NCBI RefSeq assembly: GCF_024199985.1
Contig: NZ_JANARS010000005.1
Span: 310,001 to 374,000, forward strand
Reading direction: 5' to 3'
Length of the DNA: 64,000 bases
Origin: Nocardioides pinisoli
GTDB taxonomy: Bacteria; Actinomycetota; Actinomycetes; Propionibacteriales; Nocardioidaceae
Part shown: positions 15,081 through 23,709 of the stretch, piece after piece
Layout: each line of letters begins with the position of its first letter
Position numbering within the stretch: position 1 is the first letter of the stretch
Made by a program: the position numbers and the translations under genes
Notes under the pieces: model-generated
What the model was told of the DNA's origin: nothing
What the model saw: the letters and a program-made list of their open reading frames with translations, nothing else
Database searches by the model: none

Positions 15081-16832
15081 CTACTCGTCGACGGCGTCGG
15101 GGTTGGTGCAGATCACCGTGTCGCTGGGGGTGTAGGTCGTGCTGAAGACCTCGTCCTCACGCGTCTCGGTGTTCTCACCGACCGGCCGGAAGTAGCGCAC
15201 CACGTCGATGTCGAAGCCGCCGAAGCCCTCGTTGGGGTGGCAGGTCAGCGAGTCGATGCGCCGGGTCTCGGGCTGGGTGAGGTTGTGGCGCTCACCCGTG
15301 GTGGTCGTGATGTCCCAGTGCTTCGTGGAGTACATCGTCACGGTCACCGCGCCCGAGGACGACGGCGTGGAGTCGGTGAACGAGGTGTCGATCAGCACGC
15401 CGTAGGGGGTGTCGTTGCGGAAGCGCAGGTCGACCGCGCCCCAGGCGACGGTCGCCTCGCGGCCCACCGGGTAGCGGTCGATGTAGAACGAGTGCGGCTT
15501 GTGCTCGACGTCCTCGAGACCGGCGAAGAACATCGCGTTGAACAAGGTGGTGGCCATCTGCGAGACGCCCCCGCCGAGGTCCTGCACGAGGATCCCGTCG
15601 TTGATGACGTAGCCCTTGGTGAAGCCGTTGGCCTCGGTGCGCTCGCCGACCGTGTCGTTGAGGGAGAAGGTCTCGCCCGGCTTGAGGAGCGTGCCGTCGA
15701 TGACCTCCGCGGCGCGGCCGATGTTGACGTTGCGGTACTCCGCGTAGGGGAAGTAGGTGGTGAACGTCGAGACCCGCTCGCGGACCCGCAGGTCGCGGGC
15801 CTCCCTGGTGGTGAAGTCGGGCTTGGCCACCGTGGCGGTGAGGGCGAGGGTCCGCTCGCCCTGCGGCGCGGCGACGGCGGCGAGGAACCCGGCCTCGAGC
15901 TCGGCGGGGTCGAAGGTGACGCCCGGCTTGGCGGGCACGACCTGGGGGCGGCCGCCGACCAGGGCGACGGTGGCGTCGACCGGCGCGCCCTGGGTGATCT
16001 TGGCGCCGACGACCTCGTTGAGCGTGGCCGGGTCGAGCGTCGGCACCAGCTCGCCGTCGGTCGGCACGAGGGTCAGGGCGGCGGTGTAGTCGGCCGGGAA
16101 CACCTTGACGTCCGATCCCTCGAACGTCAGCGTCACCGGTGCGGCGACAGCCGGGGACGCGAAGCCGTCGAGCGCCTCCTGCACGTCGGAGGCGTCGATG
16201 TCGGGCTGCACCTGGACGGTCTCGAGGGCGACGACCTCGGGGTCCTCCTCGAGGAACGCCCCCTGCAGGGCCGTCAGCGTGTCGCTCGGGTCCAGCGCCC
16301 GGCCGGCGCGGGCCTCGGTGGTGTCGATCCGCGCGCCGGTGAAGGCGATCGCCCCGTCGCGGGCCGTCGCGCCGTGCTTCTCGTCGAGACCGGCGAGGAA
16401 CGTGTTGTAGGTGGCCTCGTCGACCTCGACCTCGGCGTCGAAGGCCTCGCCGCCGGTGAAGTAGTTCCAGAGCCGGACCGGGTCCCAGCTCTCCTCGCCC
16501 CCGGCCTCGGCGACGGAGGCCTCGTGGTCGACGGAGAGCCCGGCCTGGGCGGGGTCGACGGCCACCTGCTCGCCGTCGACGGTCGTCGCGATGTCGCGGG
16601 CAACCCGGTCTGCCAGCCCGGCCCGGAGCCGCTCGGCGGCCTCGTCCTGGGGGTGGCCGCCGATGCGGACGCCGGCGACGGTCGTGTTGCGCGGGACCTT
16701 GTCGCCGGCGGCGTAGTGCGCGGCGACGTAGAGCCCGCCGAACAGCACCACGAGCCCGAGGAGCAGCCACAGCACGACCTTGGCGCCCGCCCTCTCGCGG
16801 GGCTGCGCGTCACTGGTCTGGTTCTTCGGCAC
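15081..16832 (-). CDS. VanW-family protein with peptidoglycan-binding-4 repeats
   Basis: 583 residues. One N-terminal membrane anchor (KVVLWLLLGLVVLFGGLYVA), then an extracellular region with PG_binding_4-like repeats (about 80-350) and a VanW domain (about 370-510: FPYAEYRNVNIGRAAEVIDG, KPGETFSLNDTVG, DLGGGVSQMATTLFNAMFFAG). The family is cell-envelope associated; the molecular role of VanW is not established. The GTG start has TAGACT at 16839-16844 as a leaderless -10; that hexamer contains the stop codon of the upstream DUF6113-like gene. It converges on aspS with a 5-nt gap. Confidence 0.93.
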   Translation of the reverse strand: MPKNQTSDAQPRERAGAKVVLWLLLGLVVLFGGLYVAAHYAAGDKVPRNTTVAGVRIGGHPQDEAAERLRAGLADRVARDIATTVDGEQVAVDPAQAGLSVDHEASVAEAGGEESWDPVRLWNYFTGGEAFDAEVEVDEATYNTFLAGLDEKHGATARDGAIAFTGARIDTTEARAGRALDPSDTLTALQGAFLEEDPEVVALETVQVQPDIDASDVQEALDGFASPAVAAPVTLTFEGSDVKVFPADYTAALTLVPTDGELVPTLDPATLNEVVGAKITQGAPVDATVALVGGRPQVVPAKPGVTFDPAELEAGFLAAVAAPQGERTLALTATVAKPDFTTREARDLRVRERVSTFTTYFPYAEYRNVNIGRAAEVIDGTLLKPGETFSLNDTVGERTEANGFTKGYVINDGILVQDLGGGVSQMATTLFNAMFFAGLEDVEHKPHSFYIDRYPVGREATVAWGAVDLRFRNDTPYGVLIDTSFTDSTPSSSGAVTVTMYSTKHWDITTTTGERHNLTQPETRRIDSLTCHPNEGFGGFDIDVVRYFRPVGENTETREDEVFSTTYTPSDTVICTNPDAVDE

Positions 16833-16838
16833 GCGGCG

Positions 16839-16844
16839 AGTCTA
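16839..16844 (-). promoter_or_regulatory. Leaderless -10 of the VanW gene
   Basis: TAGACT on the minus strand, 6 nt before GTG 16832. The TAG is also the stop codon of the upstream gene. Confidence 0.5.
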
Positions 16845-17228
16845 GGAGGGCAGGCCCCGAACTCCCGGATCCTCGCCGCGCCCTGTCTCGGGCACCGGGG
16901 GCGTACGACGTCCCGCTCCCGCGGTCGCCACGGCCGCCACCAGGAGCACGGCGGACCCGGCCAGGAACGACCACCCGACCGCGTCGGCGCCGATCAGGAA
17001 GCCGCCCCCCGGACGCTCCAGGGCGCCGCGCAGCACGGGCACGCACCAGCCCGCCGCGAAGGCCAGTCGCGGCCCTCCCGCCGGGAGCCAGGCCAGCGTC
17101 GCCAGCGCGGCGCCGAGGGCGAGCGCGAGGCCCCACCAGCGCTGGTGCACGAGGGTGCCAGCAGCCCCGGACACGAACCCGACGACCAGGGCCGCCAGCC
17201 CCAGGGCCGCCCTCGCAGCCCCGCTCAC
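16842..17228 (-). CDS. DUF6113-like four-helix membrane protein
   Basis: 128 residues with four hydrophobic segments, starting VSGAARAALGLAALVVGFVS. The GTG at 17226-17228 overlaps the mshB stop (GTGA), so it is probably translated by coupling; it is commonly found next to mshB in actinobacteria. No catalytic motif is visible and function is unknown. A longer in-frame reading up to 17318 would overlap mshB and is rejected. Confidence 0.72.
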   Translation of the reverse strand: MSGAARAALGLAALVVGFVSGAAGTLVHQRWWGLALALGAALATLAWLPAGGPRLAFAAGWCVPVLRGALERPGGGFLIGADAVGWSFLAGSAVLLVAAVATAGAGRRTPPVPETGRGEDPGVRGLPS

Positions 17229-18136
17229 AGCCCCGCGAACAGGTCCTCCTCGAACCCGTCCGCGCCCGTCGCGCCGGGCGTGCCCTTGGCGAGGCGGTAG
17301 TACTCGTCGGACCACCACGAGTGGCCGCTCTCGGCGCCGGCGAAGAAGTGGCCGTCCGGCTCGACCTGGGTGGCGTGCTTGGCCAGGGCGTCCATCTTGC
17401 GCTGGACGGTGGCGGAGCCGTCGACCCGCGCGCTGATGAGCTCGTCGGGCGTCACGAACGGCGGCAGCTTGCCGTCGGGCTCCATCCCGGCGAACGTCTC
17501 GGTGTCGCCGGACTCGCGCAGCTGGCGCAGGCTCTCCCGCATGCGCGACTCGCTCATCGCGGTCCAGTAGATCTTCGCGACCTCGTGCGGCTCACCGAGC
17601 TCGAGCCGGTAGGACGGCACGGCCGCCAGCTGGGCGGCGTACATCGCGACGCGGTGCGCCTGGATGTGGTCGGGGTGGCCGTAGCCGCCGAACTGGTCGT
17701 AGGTGACCAGCACCTGCGGGCGGACCTCGCGGATCACCTCCACCAGCTCGTCGGCGGCCTCGGTGAGGTCGGCGTTCCAGAAGGCGTTGTCGGGGATCTC
17801 CTCGGCGGGCACGGCGTGACCCTCCTCGTGCCAGGCCATCCCGGAGTCGTGGAAGCGGCCGAAGCCGCCGAGGAAGCGGTGGTCGGTGACGCCGATGACC
17901 TTCATCGCCTCGTCGAGCTCGCCGCGGCGGTGCTCCCCCAGCCCGCCCTTCTCCTCGTAGGCGAGGTAGGAGAGCTCGGGCACGAGCACCTCGCCCATCT
18001 CGCCGGCCGTGCAGGTGACCAGGGTGACGCCCACGCCCTCGTCGACGTAGCGGGCCATGGTGGCGCCGTTGTTGATGCACTCGTCGTCGGGGTGGGCGTG
18101 GACGAGCAGCAGGCGGTGGTCGGGGCGGTGCGTCAT
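17225..18136 (-). CDS. mshB: Mycothiol biosynthesis deacetylase MshB
   Basis: 303-residue zinc-dependent PIG-L/LmbE deacetylase that removes acetate from GlcNAc-inositol in mycothiol synthesis, in the cytosol. Zinc and catalytic motifs are AHPDDECINNGATM near the N-terminus and GGYGHPDHIQAHR in the middle; the C-terminal region (AGAESGHSWWSDEYYRL) is MshB-specific. ATG 18134-18136 has the leaderless -10 TAGGCT 7 nt upstream; a longer frame to 18466 is out of keeping with the family. It overlaps the downstream membrane-protein gene by 4 nt. Confidence 0.96.
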   Translation of the reverse strand: MTHRPDHRLLLVHAHPDDECINNGATMARYVDEGVGVTLVTCTAGEMGEVLVPELSYLAYEEKGGLGEHRRGELDEAMKVIGVTDHRFLGGFGRFHDSGMAWHEEGHAVPAEEIPDNAFWNADLTEAADELVEVIREVRPQVLVTYDQFGGYGHPDHIQAHRVAMYAAQLAAVPSYRLELGEPHEVAKIYWTAMSESRMRESLRQLRESGDTETFAGMEPDGKLPPFVTPDELISARVDGSATVQRKMDALAKHATQVEPDGHFFAGAESGHSWWSDEYYRLAKGTPGATGADGFEEDLFAGL

Positions 18137-18141
18137 GGAGG

Positions 18142-18459
18142 TCAGCCTAGGTCTGGGCGCTTGATGCGCTTGGGCGCGGTCGGCAGGTGCAACGGCGCCG
18201 GGGGGCCGCCCTGTTCCCGGGGTTCGCCGGCCGTGCCGGTCCCGTCGTCCTCGTCGAGCCACCCGTCGTGGGCGTCGACGAGCACCTCCAGCATGAAGGC
18301 GGGAGCGTCGCTCAGCACCGCCCACGGGTGGTCCTCGTCGTCGTCCTCGCCCGCCAGCCGCTCGCGCTCGAGGTGCGCCTCGAAGCCGTCGGCGCGCAGC
18401 CGGGCGACGACCGCCTGCGCCTGGTCCTCGTCGAAGAAGATCGCCCTCACGGGGGTCAT
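18142..18459 (-). CDS. Conserved hypothetical acidic protein
   Basis: 105 residues, not recognised. The N-terminal MTPVRAIFFDEDQAQAVVAR and following helix look like a small SPOR/DUF-type alpha-beta domain that could bind a partner; then an acidic block (EDDDEDHPW) and a proline-rich tail. It ends 5 nt before the mshB start, inside the mshB promoter region, so it may be co-transcribed. Divergent from the 18492 gene with 32 nt between starts. Confidence 0.6.
   Translation of the reverse strand: MTPVRAIFFDEDQAQAVVARLRADGFEAHLERERLAGEDDDEDHPWAVLSDAPAFMLEVLVDAHDGWLDEDDGTGTAGEPREQGGPPAPLHLPTAPKRIKRPDLG
18144..18149 (-). promoter_or_regulatory. Leaderless -10 of mshB
   Basis: TAGGCT on the minus strand, 7 nt before ATG 18136. 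Confidence 0.5.
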
Positions 18460-18479
18460 TGTCCACCGGACCGGCTGGC

Positions 18480-18485
18480 TAGGGT
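18480..18485 (+). promoter_or_regulatory. Leaderless -10 of the 18492 gene
   Basis: TAGGGT, 6 nt before ATG 18492. Confidence 0.5.
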
Positions 18486-18491
18486 CGGGGG

Positions 18492-19610
18492 ATGTCGACC
18501 GCCTCGCAGCCGCCGTCCGTGCAAGGGGTCCACCTGCACCGCACCGACGAGAACGCCCGCGAGATCGCCGCGCTGGCCTCGGTGCTCGGTGAGCCGACCG
18601 GGCTCGACGGTCTGCTCGGCGACCTGAAGTACGCGGTGCGGCGGGCGCGGGTGCCCCGGCTGCTGGGCCGGGCGGTGCGCGAGGCCTACCGGTGGGACGA
18701 CTACGACGAGCGTGACGTGCAGTGGTACCCGCAGGGCATCTCCAGCAGTGCCGACGCCTCCGACACCGAGGCCTTCCAGACCGACGCCGGCGCCGGCCGC
18801 CGGATCGTGGTGACGACCTGGTACTCCACCGGCCGCGACGGCGTGAAGCGCGGCTCCCGGGTGACCTTCGTCGACCTCGACTCCGGTACCTACCGCCACG
18901 TGCTGCTGGTCTCCCCTGTCCTCGACGAGGCGGGCAACCTCACGCTGAGGCCGATGAGCATCCACGCCGGCGGCATCGTCTGGGCCGGGCCCTACCTCCA
19001 CATCGCCGCGACCAGCCGCGGCTTCGTGACCGCCCGGGTCGACGACATCATGCGGGTGGCCGGTGACGACGACCACCCGGACCGGTTCGGCGTCGAGGGC
19101 ACCTCGGTCCACTCCTACGGCCACCGCTACGTGCTGCCGGTGCGCTTCACCTACCGGGCCGCCACCGACGAGGGCCACGAGAAGCTGCGCTACTCCTTCC
19201 TGTCGCTCGACCGGCGCTCCGAGCCCCCGGCGCTCCTGGCGGGTGAGTACGCCCTCGACCCCGACGCCACGACCCGGCTCGCGCGCTACGAGCTCGACCC
19301 CGCGACCTGGCAGCTCGCCACCGGCGACGACGGGTTCTCCCGCCCGCTGGCGATCGACGAGGGCGGCGTACGACGGATGCAGGGCGTCGTCGTGGCCGCG
19401 GACCGCTACCACGTCACGGTCTCCAACGGCCGGTGGATGCCCGGGAGCGTGTTCGCCGGGCGGCCCGGCTCGATGCGGGAGCGACGCTGGGCGCTGCCGA
19501 TGGGTCCGGAGGACCTGACCTACTGGCCCTCCACCGACCGGATCTGGTCGGTCACCGAGCACCCCCGCCGCCGCTGGATCGTGGCCATGGACCGTGGCTG
19601 GTTCGACTGA
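18492..19610 (+). CDS. Conserved hypothetical protein, probable beta-propeller-like
   Basis: 372 residues, no recognised domain. No signal peptide: the N-terminus is polar (STASQPPSVQGVHLHRTDEN). The central part has regularly spaced beta-strand-like units (VTFVDLDSGTYRHVLLVSPV, then HAGGIVWAGPYLHIAATSRG, and near the end TYWPSTDRIWSVTEHP), suggestive of a propeller. Related actinobacterial proteins are uncharacterised. Leaderless start after TAGGGT. Its stop TGA and the stop of the convergent thioesterase gene are separated by 2 nt within TGAGCTCA. Confidence 0.75.
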   Translation: MSTASQPPSVQGVHLHRTDENAREIAALASVLGEPTGLDGLLGDLKYAVRRARVPRLLGRAVREAYRWDDYDERDVQWYPQGISSSADASDTEAFQTDAGAGRRIVVTTWYSTGRDGVKRGSRVTFVDLDSGTYRHVLLVSPVLDEAGNLTLRPMSIHAGGIVWAGPYLHIAATSRGFVTARVDDIMRVAGDDDHPDRFGVEGTSVHSYGHRYVLPVRFTYRAATDEGHEKLRYSFLSLDRRSEPPALLAGEYALDPDATTRLARYELDPATWQLATGDDGFSRPLAIDEGGVRRMQGVVVAADRYHVTVSNGRWMPGSVFAGRPGSMRERRWALPMGPEDLTYWPSTDRIWSVTEHPRRRWIVAMDRGWFD

Positions 19611-19612
19611 GC

Positions 19613-20419
19613 TCAGGAGCGTGGCTGCAGGGCCAGCTGGCGGCTCTGGGCGACGAGGCGGCCGGCGGAGTCCCAGACCTCGCAGTCCTCCTCGAACATC
19701 CCGCCCGCGACGTTGCGGGTGCGGTGCGAGACCTTGAGCCAGCCGGGCGCGGGGACGGCGCGGACGTGGACGGTCAGCTCGAGCGTCGGCGCCCAGCCCG
19801 GCCGGCCGAGGTCGAAGGTGACCGGAGGCAGGGCGTCGCACACCATCAGCAGGCCGACGGGGTCCACGTCGTGGCCGTCGGCCATCCGGAACCAGGCCTG
19901 GATGTGACCGTTGCCGCTCGGGGCGCCCACCGCCCACCCGACGCAGGCGGGGTCGAAGCGCAGGTCGAAGCGCTCGAGCAGCGGGGCCGCCCGGCGGACG
20001 TCCTCCGGCGCGAGGGAGGCCGCGACGCACTCCTCGACCGGTGGCAGGGTCGGCTCCTCGGCCGTGGTGGCCACGTCGGTGGGCATCGCCCGCAGGTCGC
20101 CGTACGTCGCCAGCGCGGTGATGCGCGTGGCACCCTCCTGGCCGAGCTCGGCCGCCACGGTCGCGACCGAGCCGCCGTCACGCAGCACCCGGGTGGAGAC
20201 CTGGGCGGGCCCGGGCCTCGAGGCCGAGAGGTAGTAGGCGCTGACGGCGAGGGGGTGCGGCTTCGCGGGCAGAGTCTCCGCGACCGCGCGGCCGAGGACG
20301 CCGAGGAGGTAGCCACCGTTGACGCCGCCGCCGACCACCCAGCCCGGGTCGAGGTGGGCGCCGAAGAGGCCGTCGCCGGCGGCGGTCAGGGAGGTGTGGG
20401 TGTCCCACTCGGAGGCCAT
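19613..20419 (-). CDS. Acyl-CoA thioesterase family protein (TesB-like, double hotdog)
   Basis: 268 residues. HLDPGWVVGGGVNGGYLLGV near the N-terminus and the C-terminal SHRTRNVAGGMFEEDCEVWD followed by SRQLAL are characteristic of actinobacterial thioesterase-superfamily proteins with two hotdog domains, which hydrolyse acyl-CoA. Substrate length is unknown. The start at ATG 20417-20419 is supported by TACGCT 6 nt upstream (leaderless); an in-frame extension to 20482 would invade the next gene. Confidence 0.85.
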   Translation of the reverse strand: MASEWDTHTSLTAAGDGLFGAHLDPGWVVGGGVNGGYLLGVLGRAVAETLPAKPHPLAVSAYYLSASRPGPAQVSTRVLRDGGSVATVAAELGQEGATRITALATYGDLRAMPTDVATTAEEPTLPPVEECVAASLAPEDVRRAAPLLERFDLRFDPACVGWAVGAPSGNGHIQAWFRMADGHDVDPVGLLMVCDALPPVTFDLGRPGWAPTLELTVHVRAVPAPGWLKVSHRTRNVAGGMFEEDCEVWDSAGRLVAQSRQLALQPRS

Positions 20420-20425
20420 CCCCCG

Positions 20426-20431
20426 AGCGTA
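20426..20431 (-). promoter_or_regulatory. Leaderless -10 of the thioesterase gene
   Basis: TACGCT on the minus strand, 6 nt before ATG 20419. Confidence 0.5.
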
Positions 20432-20444
20432 GGTCCGCCCCCGG

Positions 20445-21494
20445 TCAGCGCGCGCGGAGCCAGTCGGTGACCTGCGGCACACCGTCGGCCCAGCCCAGCT
20501 CGGCGGCGTAGAGCGCCCGCTGCCCGCGCTGCCGCGGCTTGTGGTCCCACTTCCCCGAGCCGACGCACGGGAGCGTGGTGCCCCGGCACGTCCAACCGTG
20601 CAGGAACATCGCGAGCTCGCCGTCGCGCCGCTCGACCAGGTCGGCGCCGCCCGGACCGCAGAGGCCGGTGGTCGTGGTGTCCAGGAACACCCCGCCCACG
20701 GCCGCTGACCAGTCGAGCAGCGCGACCGACCGCCGCCAGGTCGTCGCGTAGCCGCAGCGCGTCCAGTCGCCCTCGGACGCCAGCAGCACGTAGCCCTCCG
20801 GGCGCACGGTGAGCACGGGGTTCTCCAGGACGCCCTCGGAGCGGAGCAGCTCCAGGCTCGTCGCCCCGGACTTCACCGACTGGCCGTCGCGCGTCAGCGC
20901 CACGACGCGGATGGTGGAGGGGATCCGGTCGGTCTTGTAGAGCAGGTAGGACGACCCGTCGACGTCGCGGAAGAAGGACGGGTCGATCACGCCGGCGCGC
21001 GGGAGCGTCGGGTCGCGCGGCAGCAGCGGGTCCTGCGCGGTCGGCGTGCCGGCGTACGACGGGCACACCAGAGGAGCGCTCCCCACGGGCCGGAACGGAC
21101 CGCGCGCGGCGCGCGATCGGGCCACGCCGATGCAGCGGCCGTGCTCACCCATCCCCTTCACCGGGGTGGCGTAGTAGAGCAGCCAGCGGCCCCGGACGCG
21201 CGCGACGTCCACCGCCCACACCCCGCCCTCGCGCGACCAGGACGGCTTGTGCGTCAGCAGGCTCGGCCCGCGCCGCCACGGGCCGTCGGGCTGCCGGGAC
21301 CACGCGTGCGGGACCAGGTCGCCGGTGGCATAGGCGACCAGCCCGCCGGGCGCGGCGACGACCGCGGGGTCGGGGAAGTCCACGTTGAGCACCGGGCGCG
21401 GCACCCACTCCTCGGCGGACGCGGGACGGGCCAGCGACAGCACGGTCGCGGCGAGCAGCAGCACGAGCAGGCGCGCTGCTCCTCGGTTCGGCAC
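20445..21494 (-). CDS. Secreted glycoside hydrolase family 43-like protein
   Basis: 349 residues with a signal peptide (RLLVLLLAATVLSLARPASA, cleavage near residue 27). The mature part looks like a five-bladed GH43/62/117 propeller: LNVDFPDPAV holds the first catalytic-Asp position, GVIDPSFFRDVDGSSYLLYK the second, and RSEGVLENPVL a candidate acid. GH43 enzymes act on arabinans and xylans, but the natural substrate here is unknown. Leaderless GTG start with TAGGTT 6 nt upstream. Confidence 0.78.
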   Translation of the reverse strand: MPNRGAARLLVLLLAATVLSLARPASAEEWVPRPVLNVDFPDPAVVAAPGGLVAYATGDLVPHAWSRQPDGPWRRGPSLLTHKPSWSREGGVWAVDVARVRGRWLLYYATPVKGMGEHGRCIGVARSRAARGPFRPVGSAPLVCPSYAGTPTAQDPLLPRDPTLPRAGVIDPSFFRDVDGSSYLLYKTDRIPSTIRVVALTRDGQSVKSGATSLELLRSEGVLENPVLTVRPEGYVLLASEGDWTRCGYATTWRRSVALLDWSAAVGGVFLDTTTTGLCGPGGADLVERRDGELAMFLHGWTCRGTTLPCVGSGKWDHKPRQRGQRALYAAELGWADGVPQVTDWLRAR

Positions 21495-21500
21495 CGGGGG

Positions 21501-21506
21501 AACCTA
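21501..21506 (-). promoter_or_regulatory. Leaderless -10 of the GH43-like gene
   Basis: TAGGTT on the minus strand, 6 nt before GTG 21494. Confidence 0.5.
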
Positions 21507-21519
21507 CCCCGGCGTCGGC

Positions 21520-22131
21520 TCACGCGGGCAACATCCGGCGCAGTGCCTCGACGCTCCAGTGCGGCGCGACCCCGCCGGCTGCCGCCAGGTAGGCGACCCG
21601 CGCGTCGGCGTCCAGCCCGAACCCGTCCGCGAGTCCTTCGAGCATCGTGCGGACGTAGGCCGCGGACGGGGCGTTGGCAGCAGGGAGGCTCGTGCCCGTG
21701 AGGGTGAGCATGCGGTGCCCGTCGAGCTCGCCCAGGTCGAGGAGGACGTCGTAGGTGCGCGAGAGCCCGTGACGGGTCGGACCGTCGACGGCGAGCACCA
21801 GGTCCGTCCCGACCGGGCGTCGTGCCTCCTGTGCGACCAGGTCGCCGAGCTGCTGGAGGCGCAGCAGGTAGGCGCGGGCATGCACGACGTCCCCGCCGTC
21901 GACGGCGAAGAAGGCCATCCCGCCGCCCCACACCCCCGACTCGCCGGCGAAGGACAGGCGACCGGCCAGCTCGACGGGCCGGTGGTCGCGGGGCGGGGAC
22001 GTGTCGCGGCACCCGTCGTAGTGGCGGGCGGCTCCGGACGGGCGGCCGCCGGAGACGTAGCAGCGCAGCCGCGCCGTCGACAGGTTGGTGCCGTAGGCGG
22101 CGTACCAGACGTAGGTCTCCGGGTCCGTCAC
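21520..22131 (-). CDS. Gamma-glutamylcyclotransferase-fold protein, last gene of signalling operon
   Basis: 203 residues. The opening YVWYAAYGTNLSTARL is the YGSN-like substrate loop of the GGCT/AIG2 fold, followed by the group-specific PSGAARHYDGCRDTSPP and ESGVWGGGMAFF. Proteins of this type are sometimes mislabelled histone deacetylase. GGCT enzymes release 5-oxoproline from gamma-glutamyl peptides, so a role in trimming or cyclising the product of the adjacent ATP-grasp ligase is attractive but unproven. The GTG start overlaps the ATP-grasp stop (GTGA); frames reaching further upstream are rejected. Confidence 0.8.
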   Translation of the reverse strand: MTDPETYVWYAAYGTNLSTARLRCYVSGGRPSGAARHYDGCRDTSPPRDHRPVELAGRLSFAGESGVWGGGMAFFAVDGGDVVHARAYLLRLQQLGDLVAQEARRPVGTDLVLAVDGPTRHGLSRTYDVLLDLGELDGHRMLTLTGTSLPAANAPSAAYVRTMLEGLADGFGLDADARVAYLAAAGGVAPHWSVEALRRMLPA

Positions 22132-23693
22132 GTGGGCAGGGTCCCCGGCACCCGGGCCAGCGCGGCCTCCTCCAGCAGCGCCTCCGTGGCGTCCTGGTAG
22201 GTCTGCCAGGCCTGCTCGGGGCTGTCGCCGATCGCCGTCATGCCGAGCCGGCCGCACTCGGTGACGCAGCTGAGCATGTGGAACACGACGCCCGTCTTGT
22301 GGGAGTGGTCGAAGTGCAGGCGCCTGCGCACGACGACGTCGAACACGTCGCGCGGGGTGAGCGCCTTGAGACGGTCGTCCTCGAGGTGGTCGGTCGCGAC
22401 GAGGAACTTGGGGGCACCGGACGCCGTGCGGTAGAGCCCGGCGTCGCCGTCGTACTCCCCACCGACGAGGAACTGCAGGGTGAGGAAGGGGTGCGTCGTG
22501 CCGCCCTTGCGGAGGTTGAGCTCGATCGCGTAGGCGGTCCAGTCGTCGGCGCCGTCGCGGACGGCGACGAAGTCCACGGCGAAGCGGCCCAGCACGCCGC
22601 GCTGGGCGAGGTCGCGCCCGACGGCCATGGCCGGCTCGGTGATCAGGCGGGAGTACGCCGGGTCGGCGGGGAACACGCACCCGAGGTACTGCTGCCCGCT
22701 CGCTCCCCCGAGCAGCTGGTCGTGGGTCGAGAGGAGCTCGACGGTCCGGTCGGGCAGCACCCGCATCTGCACGCTCGGGCTGGTGAGGGCCGTGCCCGTG
22801 ATCCGCTCCTCGACCACGCCGCCGAGGCGCTCGAAGGCGGCGAGGAACCCGTCCACGTCGAGGTCCGGCGCCTCGGGCCGCAGCTCGCGGATCCTGGCGC
22901 GCAGGGCCGGCGCCTCACCGGGGTCGCCGCGGACGGGCAGGCCGGAGAGGTCGACCAGCGCGTTGCCCGACCCCGACACGCCCTCGTCGGTCTTCACGAT
23001 CACCTCCGCCAGGGTCGGCCGGTCGGCCCGCATCGCCGCGACGGCCGTCACCAGGTCGTCCACGGTCCGGAGGCCCTCGGCCCCGACCGGCGCGTCGACA
23101 CCGACCTCCGCGAACAGCCGACGACAGCCGGACTTGCTGCCCAGCGGCGCGAGGCGCGGGTCGGAGCCGTACATCGGGATGCCCAGGCTGATCGCGACGT
23201 CACGCTCGAGCTCGGTCGTGGTGTAGGGGATCAGATGGCTGACCGACCGGTCGGGGATCAGCTCGCGGATGCGACGGAGCACGCGCGGCCGGTCGAGCAC
23301 CTTCTGGCTCAGCGGTCGCGTCGACGCGTCGCCGACCGACACCAGCCGCAGCCGGCGGCGCGCGTTGCTGGGGATGACCCCGGGCAGCAGCCCGAGGTAG
23401 TAGTCGACGATCTCGTCGGCGATGGGCGAGGAGGTGACGTAGACGAGGGTCAGCATCGGCTGCCGCAGGAGCAGCAGCTGGAACAGCGCGCGCTCCTCCA
23501 TCGCCTGCATCAGCGTCCCGCTCGACGCCGTCGTGCGCTCGAGGCTGATGGACGGCACGACGACCGCGGACTCCTCGGGGCGATCGCGTCGCATGACGTT
23601 CCACACCTCCGGCAGGTGCTGCTGAAAATGGTCGAAGAGGGCGTAGCGCTGCTCCTCGTCCAGGTCCGCCAGGGTCGCCGCCGTCTCGTCCAT
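22128..23693 (-). CDS. ATP-grasp ligase, peptide-ligase PGM1-related
   Basis: 521 residues. An N-terminal pre-ATP-grasp region (about 30-180; TLVYVTSSPIADEIVDYYLG, HLIPYTTTELERDVAISLGI) precedes an ATP-grasp domain (about 195-430) with EVIVKTDEGVSGSGNALVDL as nucleotide loop and AIELNLRKGGTTHPF as the metal-binding Glu/Asn segment. It resembles proteins annotated peptide ligase PGM1-related. PGM1 joins an N-capped amino acid to a peptide during pheganomycin synthesis; the acceptor here is unknown. ATG 23691-23693 is chosen; GTG 23705 and GTG 23717 are alternatives. It sits between a cyclase response regulator and a GGCT-fold gene. Confidence 0.85.
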   Translation of the reverse strand: MDETAATLADLDEEQRYALFDHFQQHLPEVWNVMRRDRPEESAVVVPSISLERTTASSGTLMQAMEERALFQLLLLRQPMLTLVYVTSSPIADEIVDYYLGLLPGVIPSNARRRLRLVSVGDASTRPLSQKVLDRPRVLRRIRELIPDRSVSHLIPYTTTELERDVAISLGIPMYGSDPRLAPLGSKSGCRRLFAEVGVDAPVGAEGLRTVDDLVTAVAAMRADRPTLAEVIVKTDEGVSGSGNALVDLSGLPVRGDPGEAPALRARIRELRPEAPDLDVDGFLAAFERLGGVVEERITGTALTSPSVQMRVLPDRTVELLSTHDQLLGGASGQQYLGCVFPADPAYSRLITEPAMAVGRDLAQRGVLGRFAVDFVAVRDGADDWTAYAIELNLRKGGTTHPFLTLQFLVGGEYDGDAGLYRTASGAPKFLVATDHLEDDRLKALTPRDVFDVVVRRRLHFDHSHKTGVVFHMLSCVTECGRLGMTAIGDSPEQAWQTYQDATEALLEEAALARVPGTLPT

Positions 23694-23709
23694 CCGGGTG
23701 TCCACCCGC

